A DNA stretch of 64,000 nucleotides from Microbacterium sp. SS28 (GTDB lineage: Bacteria > Actinomycetota > Actinomycetes > Actinomycetales > Microbacteriaceae). The notes beneath the pieces were generated by a model. That model searched no databases, was not told the DNA's origin, and worked only from the letters and a program-made list of their open reading frames with translations. The first letter of the stretch is position 1. Each line of letters starts with the position of its first letter. Of the stretch, positions 58,097 through 64,000 are shown one piece after another. The stretch covers positions 620,001 to 684,000 of the forward strand of contig NZ_JAKWJP010000001.1 in assembly GCF_022761035.1 (NCBI RefSeq), read 5' to 3'. The position numbers and the translations under genes were made by a program.

Positions 58097-58816
58097 ATGA
58101 CCCCGACATCACAGCGGCCCGACGGGCAGCGCACGAGCGGCAACCCCGCCACGCAGTCCCAGATCAACCTGACGGTCAAGCAGCAGCGCGAGCAGAAGCG
58201 CCAGGACAAGCTCGCCGAGTATCAGCGGCAGCTCGCGAAGCGCAAGCGCGGCAAGATCGTCTGGTGGACGGTCGGCTCCGCCGCCGCGGTGCTCGTCATC
58301 GGCGCGATCGTCGCCTCGATCGTCTTCGCCCCCGCCGCGCCCGCGTCCTACGAGGCGGGCGGCACGGGCGCCGAGATCGAGGGCGTCGTGACGTACCAGA
58401 ACCCGACGAAGCACGTCGAGGGCACCGTCGAGTACGAGCAGTCGCCGCCCGCCGGCGGCCCGCACAACCAGGTGTGGCTCAACTGCGGCGTCTACGACCA
58501 GGCCGTTCCGAACGAGAACGCCGTCCACTCGATGGAGCACGGCGCCGTGTGGGTCACCTACGACGCTGCGGCGCTGTCCGAGGAGGAGCTCGCGACGCTC
58601 AAGTCGCACCTGCCCTCCTCCTACGTCATCCTCTCGCCGTACGAGGGCCTTGACTCGCCCGTGGTCCTCTCCAACTGGAACCACCAGCTCAAGATCCAAT
58701 CCGTCGATGACGAGCGCATCCCGGAGTTCTTCGAGGAGTACTGGCGCAGCCAGGACGTCCCCGAGCCCAATGCGCTGTGCTCCGGCGCGATCGACGCGCC
58801 GGGCAAGGTGTCCTGA
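58097..58816 (+). CDS. DUF3105 membrane-anchored protein
   Basis: The 239-residue protein has a cytosolic Gln/Lys/Arg-rich coiled stretch (about residues 20-50), one membrane segment (about 53-77) and an extracellular DUF3105 domain. The domain has SPPAGGPHNQVWLNCGVYD, HSMEHGAVWVTYD and ILSPYEGLDSPVVLSNWNHQ, the family landmarks with conserved His and Cys that hint at metal binding. It is followed after 5 bases by a DUF305 gene; this pair is common in actinobacteria and may handle copper or redox stress outside the membrane. Confidence 0.9.
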   Translation: MTPTSQRPDGQRTSGNPATQSQINLTVKQQREQKRQDKLAEYQRQLAKRKRGKIVWWTVGSAAAVLVIGAIVASIVFAPAAPASYEAGGTGAEIEGVVTYQNPTKHVEGTVEYEQSPPAGGPHNQVWLNCGVYDQAVPNENAVHSMEHGAVWVTYDAAALSEEELATLKSHLPSSYVILSPYEGLDSPVVLSNWNHQLKIQSVDDERIPEFFEEYWRSQDVPEPNALCSGAIDAPGKVS

Positions 58817-58821
58817 CCGGC

Positions 58822-59517
58822 ATGAGCGACACCGACACCGTCGCGGCAGAGGATGAGGCATCCGTTCCGTCCTCCCGTCCGCGCTGGTGGGTGTACGTCC
58901 TCGTCGCCGTGGGCATCGCGGCGCTCGCCTTCGCGATCGGGCGCTTCTCGACCTTCGGGTCTGCGGGCGCGACGGCGGCGGGGCCGAACGCCGCCGACAT
59001 CGGCTTCGCGCGTGACATGCAGGTGCACCACACGCAGGCGATCGAGATGGCGATGGAGATCTATCGCAAGACCGACGACGACGATGTGCGACGAATGGCG
59101 TACGACATCGCGACGAGCCAGGCCGGCCAGCGCGGCGAGATGTACGACTGGCTCGTGCAGTGGGGTCTGCCGCAGTCCGGCGATCCGCTCATGTCATGGA
59201 TGACGGATGCCTCGGGCCACGGCGAGCACGGCGAGACCGGTGAGGCGCTGAGCGACGAGGAGCTGCGCACCCAGATGGGCATGGCCTCGGCCGCCGAGCT
59301 CACCGAGCTGCAGGCCGCGACGGGCACGGAGGCCGACTGCCTCTACCTGTCGCTCATGATCCGCCACCACGAGGGTGCGATCCCGATGGCGGATGCCGTC
59401 ATCGAGCTCGGATCGGTTCCGCGCGTCCTCGCGGTCGCCGAATCGATGAAGGCCGGGCAGACTGCCGAGATCGACGCGATGGAATCCGCGCAGGCCCGGC
59501 TGGGCTGCACGCCGTAG
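58822..59517 (+). CDS. DUF305 membrane-anchored protein
   Basis: The 231-residue protein has one membrane segment (about residues 23-45) and an extracellular four-helix DUF305 domain. It has FARDMQVHHTQAIEMAMEIY and LMIRHHEGAIPMADAVIEL, whose paired histidines and methionines look suited to metal binding. It is translationally close to the DUF3105 gene (5-base gap), so they are one unit. A strong hairpin terminator follows. Confidence 0.92.
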   Translation: MSDTDTVAAEDEASVPSSRPRWWVYVLVAVGIAALAFAIGRFSTFGSAGATAAGPNAADIGFARDMQVHHTQAIEMAMEIYRKTDDDDVRRMAYDIATSQAGQRGEMYDWLVQWGLPQSGDPLMSWMTDASGHGEHGETGEALSDEELRTQMGMASAAELTELQAATGTEADCLYLSLMIRHHEGAIPMADAVIELGSVPRVLAVAESMKAGQTAEIDAMESAQARLGCTP

Positions 59518-59555
59518 CCCGCGCGAGGTCTGCGCGAAAGTTCCCGGGCACGAGA

Positions 59556-59586
59556 GAGGGCCGGCAGGCCCCCGCTGCCGGCCCTC
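59556..59586. terminator. Bidirectional terminator between DUF305 and permease genes
   Basis: GAGGGCCGGCAG (59556-59567) pairs perfectly with CTGCCGGCCCTC (59575-59586) over a 7-base loop. It sits 39 bases after the DUF305 stop and 17 bases before the stop of the converging permease gene, so it can serve both. Confidence 0.85.
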
Positions 59587-59602
59587 GTTCCCCCGTTTCA
59601 GA

Positions 59603-60574
59603 TCAGCCCTTCGTCGCGCCTGCCAGCAGGCCGCGCACGAAGAAGCGCTGGAGTGCGAAGAACACGATCAGCGGCGTGAGGATCGTCAGGAACGTGCCGG
59701 CCGCCTGCAGGTACCACTGGTTGCCCCACGTTCCCGACAGCCCCGCGAGGGACTGCGTCATCGGCAGCGACGAGGATGGCGCGAATATCGTCGCGACGAG
59801 CAGGTCGTTCCACACCCAGATGAACTCGAGCACCGCGAACGACGCGAGCGCGGGCGTCGCGAGCGGCAGCACGATGCGGAAGAACATCTGCCCGTGCCCC
59901 GCGCCGTCGACGCGTGCCGCCTCGATGACCTCCGAGGGGATCTCAGAGATGAAGTTGTGCAGCAGGAACACGGCGAGCGGCAGCGCGAAGATCGTGTGCG
60001 CGATCCACACCGTCGCGAAGCTGTGGTCGACATCGCGCATCTCCAGCCCTGGGAAGATCTCGACGCCGTTGATCGTGAGCCCTCGCGAGAAGAGGCTCAG
60101 CAGCGGGATGAGCGCCATCTGGATCGGGACGATCTGAAGGGCGAACACGGCGACGAACGCGATGTTCTTGCCCTTGAAGTCGATCCACGCGAAGGCGTAC
60201 GCGATCAGGGCGGCGACGGCGAGCGCGAAGAAGACGACGGGGATCGTGATCGCCAGGGAGTTGATGAACGACTCACCCAGGGTGAGCGAGGTGCCGCCCG
60301 ACGTGAGGGCGAGCTGGTAGTTCTCGAGCGTGAAGTCGGGGTTGGTGAAGACCGTCCACCACCCCGTCGTCTGCGTGTCTGCTGCGGGGCGGAACGACGT
60401 GACGAAGAGCCCGAAGGTCGGGATCGTCCAGAAGAACGCGATGACGACGGCCGCGATCGTCGCACCCCTCGACGAGAGGCGCTTCTGCGCCATCGCCTCG
60501 TGCTTGCGGGTGTCCCTCGCGACCTGGCGGGCGGAGCGCCGGTCGACAACCGGCTCGATCACTTCGATAGTCAT
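59603..60574 (-). CDS. Sugar ABC transporter permease, MalG/CUT1 type
   Basis: The 323-residue protein has six membrane helices and the EAA loop EAARVDGAGHGQMFFRIVLPLATPA (in part), typical of the second CUT1 permease. It begins with a cytosolic basic region before a helix IAAVVIAFFWTIPTFGLFVTSFRP. It pairs with the permease encoded upstream; the ATG overlaps that gene's stop by 4 bases. No ATPase gene follows on this strand, so a shared MsiK-type ATPase elsewhere in the genome is expected. Confidence 0.9.
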   Translation of the reverse strand: MTIEVIEPVVDRRSARQVARDTRKHEAMAQKRLSSRGATIAAVVIAFFWTIPTFGLFVTSFRPAADTQTTGWWTVFTNPDFTLENYQLALTSGGTSLTLGESFINSLAITIPVVFFALAVAALIAYAFAWIDFKGKNIAFVAVFALQIVPIQMALIPLLSLFSRGLTINGVEIFPGLEMRDVDHSFATVWIAHTIFALPLAVFLLHNFISEIPSEVIEAARVDGAGHGQMFFRIVLPLATPALASFAVLEFIWVWNDLLVATIFAPSSSLPMTQSLAGLSGTWGNQWYLQAAGTFLTILTPLIVFFALQRFFVRGLLAGATKG

Positions 60575-61926
60575 CGGATCTGCCTCTGCTTCCTGATCTG
60601 GATCACGTTGAACACGATGAGCGGGATGACGAGGATGAACAGCAGCACCGCGAGCGCGGCCGCGTGGCCGTAGCTCTGGAATCTCTGCTGCTGGTTGACC
60701 ATCTCGAACGCGAGGACTGTCGTGTCGGAACGGCCACCCGTCATGACGGCCACCACGTCGTAGATCTTGAGGGCCCCGATCGCGATCGTGGTCATGACGA
60801 CGACGATCGAGGGACGGATGCCGGGCAGCGTGACGTTCGTGAATCGCTGCCACGCATTGGTCCCGTCGAGGGAGGCCGCTTCCATCTGCTCGGGCGGCAC
60901 CGCCTTGATCGCCGCGGACAGGATGACCATCGCGAGGCCCGTCTGGCTCCAGATGAACACCGCCATGATGAAGAAGGTGTTCACGAGCGGCTGGATCGCG
61001 AGCCACGAGACCGGATCGCCGCCGAAGGCGACGACGATCGCGTTGAGGATGCCGATCTGCTCGCCCTGGCGGTAGTCGTACTGCAGCTCCCAGATGATGC
61101 CGGCGCCCACGAACGAGATCGCGAAGGTCATGAAGATCAGGATCTTGAGCGTCTTCTCGCCGCGCGCCCTGTCGATGAACACCGCGGCGGCCAAGCCGAG
61201 GACGGTGGAGACCACGGGGGCGAACAGCACCCAGAGGACTGTGTTGATGATCGACCAGAAGCCCTGCGGGTTGGTGAAGGCCCAGACGTAGTTGTCCCAC
61301 CCGACGAACGTCTCGCCCGTCTTGTCGAAGAACGACTGGATGAAGGTGGCGATCGCGGGGTACACCAGGCCGACGAGCAGGAGGACCGTGGCGGGCGCCG
61401 TGAACAGAACGAGCTGGAACAGATATCCCGCACCCGCGCGGGCGCGGTAGTCGGCCCAGAAGAGGACGCCGCCCAGGATGACCGCGATCAGCAGCACGTA
61501 GAGCAGAGCACCCTGGTACGGCCGCAGCAGCATGAAGGCGACGATCGGGATGACGAAGCATGCCGCGAGCCTCAGCCAGAAGTAGCCACGACCCGAGCGG
61601 GGCGCGTACTCGATGAGCAGCAGGAGGAGTGCGACGAAGATCCCGAAGACGATCAGCACGATCGGGATCTGGACGAGGGGATTCTGGCTGCCGATCCACT
61701 GGAAGAAGCTGTTGAGCGAGAAGCCCAGCGAAGTCGGCTTCGCGCCCTCGGTCGGCGGCCTCGTGATCATGAAGAAGAAGAGGGCGACCACCAGGATGAG
61801 GGCGATCGCGACGACAAGGGTGGTCGTGCGCTGCCGTCGGTTGTAGAACGCCTCGCGCGCGGCCGCGTCCGGCTCTTCGGCCGCGGCCCCACCCGCGGCA
61901 TCCTGGACTTTCGTCGTGTCAGTCAT
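60571..61926 (-). CDS. Sugar ABC transporter permease, MalF/CUT1 type, with extended N-terminus
   Basis: The 451-residue protein has the CUT1 permease core (about residues 160-450) with the EAA loop MEAASLDGTNAWQRFTNVTLPGI (in part). Unlike most MalF-type permeases of about 300 residues it carries some 150 extra N-terminal residues with four hydrophobic stretches (TLVVAIALILVVALFFFMI and others), recalling the extra helices of enterobacterial MalF. Upstream lies a long stem-loop and then the binding-protein gene; the MalG-type gene overlaps its stop. Confidence 0.9.
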   Translation of the reverse strand: MTDTTKVQDAAGGAAAEEPDAAAREAFYNRRQRTTTLVVAIALILVVALFFFMITRPPTEGAKPTSLGFSLNSFFQWIGSQNPLVQIPIVLIVFGIFVALLLLLIEYAPRSGRGYFWLRLAACFVIPIVAFMLLRPYQGALLYVLLIAVILGGVLFWADYRARAGAGYLFQLVLFTAPATVLLLVGLVYPAIATFIQSFFDKTGETFVGWDNYVWAFTNPQGFWSIINTVLWVLFAPVVSTVLGLAAAVFIDRARGEKTLKILIFMTFAISFVGAGIIWELQYDYRQGEQIGILNAIVVAFGGDPVSWLAIQPLVNTFFIMAVFIWSQTGLAMVILSAAIKAVPPEQMEAASLDGTNAWQRFTNVTLPGIRPSIVVVMTTIAIGALKIYDVVAVMTGGRSDTTVLAFEMVNQQQRFQSYGHAAALAVLLFILVIPLIVFNVIQIRKQRQIR

Positions 61927-61993
61927 GGGAACCTTCCGAGTGCTTCTGCGGCCATTCGTGCGATCGTGCAGCTGTCCTCAGCTGCGGGCGGTG

Positions 61994-62035
61994 GATCAGC
62001 GGAGTCGCTCGTCTTCGTGAGCGACTCCGCTGATC
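61994..62035 (-). terminator. Intercistronic stem-loop between binding protein and permeases
   Basis: GATCAGCGGAGTCGCTC (61994-62010) pairs perfectly with GAGCGACTCCGCTGATC (62019-62035) over an 8-base loop, 13 bases past the binding-protein stop. It lies inside the operon rather than at its end, so partial termination or protection of the binding-protein message, giving it more product than the permeases, is the likely role. Confidence 0.75.
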
Positions 62036-62048
62036 TCCGTTGCCTGCC

Positions 62049-63389
62049 TCAGTCCTCGTAGCCGGCCTGGATGTCGCTCAGGACCTCTGTCGTGGCCTTG
62101 CCGTCGATCCAGTCGACCATTCCCCGCCAGAACGACCCCGAGCCGACGACTGCCGGCATGAGGTCCGACGCGTCGAAGCGCACCGTGGTGTTCTCGTCCT
62201 GCACGAGCTTCATGGCATCGGTCAGGAACTGGCTCGAGGCGAGCGATGCGTCGGCGTTCTTGTTGGCCGAGATCTTGCCTCCGAGCGCGATGCGCGCGTC
62301 CGCCCACTCCGGCGTCGCGAGGTACGCGGCCACGGCCTGCGTCGCCGCGTCGTCGGAGAAGGTGGCGACGAACTCGCCGCCGGCTTCGACCGTCGGGGCG
62401 GCACCAGCCTCGACACCCGGCATGACGAATGCGTAGACGTCACCGTCGGGTGCCACGACCGGCGCTGCGCCGTCTGCGGTCTGGACATCCTGGAAGTACG
62501 CCGCCAGGAAGTCAGCCTGATGCGTCAGTGCGCACGTGCCGTTCGCGACCGGAGCCGCGACGTTGCCGAACGCCGTGGAGTTGATGCTCGCGACGTCGCC
62601 GAACGCGGCGTTGACATAGTCCGGGTTCTGCAGGATCTCGCCGACCGCGTTGAACGCGTCCTCGATCTGGGGGTCCGTGAACTCCACTTCGTTCGCGACC
62701 CACTGGTCGTAGACCTCAGGGCCCGCCTGGCGCAGCACGAGGCTCTCGATCCAGTCGGTGCCCGGCCAGCCCGATGCGTCTCCCGATTCGAAGCCGGCGC
62801 ACCACGGCGGCTCGCCCGTCTTCTCCTGAATGGTCTTGGTCAGGGTGAGAAGCTCGTCCCACGTCGTAGGGATCTCGACGCCCCACTCCGCGAAGGACGC
62901 CGGCGAGTACCAGACGTAGCCCTTGACGTTCGCCATGAGCGGCGCCGCGTAGAACACGTCGTCGAAGGTGCCGTACGCCTTCCAGTCGGCGGACCAGTTC
63001 GCATCGACGTTCGCCTCGGTCTCTTCGGACGCGGGCTGGACTTCACCCGTGTCGACGAGCGACTTGAGGAGACCGGGCTGGGGCACGATCGCGATGTCGG
63101 GGGCGTCGCCACCCGCGACCTTGGTCACGATGTTCTTCTCGAAGCTCTTGTCGCCCGAGTACTCGATCGTGATGCCCTCCTTCTCACCGAATTCGTCGAG
63201 GGTCTGCTGGAGCAGGTCCGCTTCGCTGCCCGTGATACCTCCGGAGATCCGAACCGTCTCACCCTCGACGGTGCCCTCGTCCGAGGAGTCGTCTCCGCCC
63301 TCCGCACAGCCGACCAGGGCGACGCCCATGATCGCGACCACACCGAGTCCTGCCGCCATTCGGCGACGCATTGCACGCCTGCTGTTCAT
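62049..63389 (-). CDS. Sugar-binding lipoprotein of a CUT1 ABC importer
   Basis: The 446-residue protein has a lipoprotein signal ending GVALVGC (Cys 28), followed by an acidic linker and a family 1 solute-binding domain. Visible motifs include VRISGGITGSEADLLQQTLDEFGEKEG, GDAPDIAIVPQPG and WNELL-like aromatic segments further on. Aromatic residues such as W in the SWPGTDW region suit sugar stacking; the overall sequence resembles alpha-glucoside-type binding proteins (AglE-like). GGAGG precedes ATG 63389. It is divergent from the LacI-type regulator. Confidence 0.9.
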   Translation of the reverse strand: MNSRRAMRRRMAAGLGVVAIMGVALVGCAEGGDDSSDEGTVEGETVRISGGITGSEADLLQQTLDEFGEKEGITIEYSGDKSFEKNIVTKVAGGDAPDIAIVPQPGLLKSLVDTGEVQPASEETEANVDANWSADWKAYGTFDDVFYAAPLMANVKGYVWYSPASFAEWGVEIPTTWDELLTLTKTIQEKTGEPPWCAGFESGDASGWPGTDWIESLVLRQAGPEVYDQWVANEVEFTDPQIEDAFNAVGEILQNPDYVNAAFGDVASINSTAFGNVAAPVANGTCALTHQADFLAAYFQDVQTADGAAPVVAPDGDVYAFVMPGVEAGAAPTVEAGGEFVATFSDDAATQAVAAYLATPEWADARIALGGKISANKNADASLASSQFLTDAMKLVQDENTTVRFDASDLMPAVVGSGSFWRGMVDWIDGKATTEVLSDIQAGYED

Positions 63390-63449
63390 AACTGCCTCCT
63401 TGTTGAGCTTTGCTCTCTCCGGGTGCCATCAGTCACACGAAAGTCATCG

Positions 63450-63461
63450 GGAACCGATTCC
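63450..63461. promoter_or_regulatory. LacI-type operator O1 near the binding-protein promoter
   Basis: GGAACCGATTCC is a near-perfect palindrome 61 bases upstream of the binding-protein start. It is a variant of the perfect site GGAACCGGTTCC at 63572-63583. Further palindromes, GCACCCGGGTGC (63481-63492) and TCGGTAACCGA (63514-63524), fill the space between the two. Confidence 0.6.
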
Positions 63462-63571
63462 AGACTCACGGTAGTGATCGGCACCCGGGTGCACAACGGC
63501 ACCCGATCACAAGTCGGTAACCGATGCGATCAGCACTGGCGAGCGGGCGCGCCCACGCGCAATGATGTGCC

Positions 63572-63583
63572 GGAACCGGTTCC
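63572..63583. promoter_or_regulatory. LacI-type operator O2 upstream of the regulator gene
   Basis: GGAACCGGTTCC is a perfect 12-base palindrome 45 bases before the LacI-type start codon. With O1 it lies 122 bases apart centre to centre, a spacing that permits looping. LacI-family proteins bind such symmetric sites with a central CG. Confidence 0.65.
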
Positions 63584-63627
63584 AGTGCTGCGCTCGCTCG
63601 AGGGCACTCCAGAGGAGGAGGGCGACG

Positions 63628-64000
63628 ATGGCGGGTATCGCCGATGTCGCTCGCGCCGCGAGCGTCTCGAAGGCGACCGCGAGCCGGGCGCTGACCGGAT
63701 CGGGCTACGTGTCGGAGCAGACGCGCGCGCGCGTGGTCGAAGCAGCGGCATCCCTCGGCTACGTCGCCTCCACGGCGGCCGTGAGCCTCGCGACCGGCCG
63801 GACGCGCAACATCGGCGTCGTCATGCCCTACGTCAGCCGGTGGTTCTTCGCCGAGGTGCTCGAGGGCATCCAGGACGCTCTTCTGCGGCACGGCTACGAC
63901 CTCACGCTCTACGACGCGCGGCCGGGCACTGAGGGGCGCACGAGGGTGTTCGACGACTTCCTCGCCCGCAAGAGGTTCGACGGCCTCATCGCCGTCGGAC
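63628..64000 (+). CDS. LacI-family regulator, C-terminus beyond window
   Basis: The visible 124 residues start MAGIADVARAASVSKATASRALTGSG, the LacI helix-turn-helix and hinge (VVEAAASLGYVAS), then RTRNIGVVMPYVSRWFFAEVLEGI, the first strand of the sugar-binding domain. AGAGGAGGAGG precedes ATG 63628. It is divergent from the sugar importer, which it presumably represses until its sugar binds. The gene is cut by the window end. Confidence 0.9.
   Translation, partial: MAGIADVARAASVSKATASRALTGSGYVSEQTRARVVEAAASLGYVASTAAVSLATGRTRNIGVVMPYVSRWFFAEVLEGIQDALLRHGYDLTLYDARPGTEGRTRVFDDFLARKRFDGLIAVG

Noticed and set aside
1..64000. tRNA, rRNA, insertion sequences, prophage or integration sites
   Set aside because: No T-arm-like GGTTCGAATCC contexts, no ribosomal sequence, no transposase, integrase or terminal repeats were found on either strand.

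Overview
The window reads as one stretch of high-GC actinobacterial chromosome, most likely Microbacteriaceae and plausibly Microbacterium. The evidence is strong third-position GC, GTG starts, ATGA/GTGA gene overlaps, many genes whose -10-like hexamer sits 6-7 bases before the start codon (leaderless messages), and the heptamer GGATGCC/GGCATCC recurring in and between genes. I see no rRNA, tRNA, insertion sequence, prophage or CRISPR array. About 66 protein genes fill nearly all of the sequence. The first gene (membrane protein) and the last gene (LacI-type regulator) run off the window ends.

Region by region. 0-9.5 kb: secreted beta-helix protein, alpha/beta hydrolase, DUF2200, CoA-type NUDIX hydrolase, Dps, secreted lysozyme-like muralytic protein, PLP aminotransferase, DUF2510 protein, membrane protein. 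9.6-16.6 kb: NarL-type two-component pair, AarF/UbiB-like kinase, PadR regulator with a perfect operator, HtrA-like secreted protease, MsrB-MsrA. 16.6-24.2 kb: DJ-1/PfpI protein divergent from a LysR regulator, a DinB2-like polymerase with an unusual steric-gate residue, RibD-C reductase, double-ACT protein, TrhO, GNAT, DUF3054 and two more alpha/beta hydrolases. 24.4-33.8 kb: large LuxR/LAL regulator, DUF2510 envelope protein, aldo/keto reductase, DUF151 protein, LLM flavin oxidoreductase, HNH-like protein, FMN reductase, AhpD-like protein and small membrane proteins.

The most coherent block is 33.8-52.9 kb. A four-cysteine, SufR-like winged-helix regulator is followed by moaA (divergent from the cyd genes) and cydA-cydB-cydD-cydC for cytochrome bd oxidase. 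Then come a molybdate operon (ModE-like regulator, modABC), moeB-moeA-moaC-mobA-DUF6457-moaD, and, converging on it, an fdhF/ydeP-like molybdoenzyme with mogA and moaE. The layout links low-oxygen respiration to molybdenum cofactor supply. A palindrome with core TGGTCNGACCA sits at the promoter of the four-cysteine regulator, at the cydA/moaA promoter and at one distant DUF2510 gene. I infer a small redox regulon controlled by that regulator.

53-64 kb: HerA/DUF853-like ATPase, PAP2 phosphatase, deazaflavin-type nitroreductase, Bcr/CflA-type efflux pump, DUF3105 and DUF305 membrane-anchored proteins, then a CUT1-type sugar ABC importer (binding lipoprotein and two permeases, no ATPase) divergent from a LacI regulator with palindromic operators between them.

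All calls come from reading the sequence and recalling family features. No database search was run, and regulatory sites are inferred from symmetry and position.
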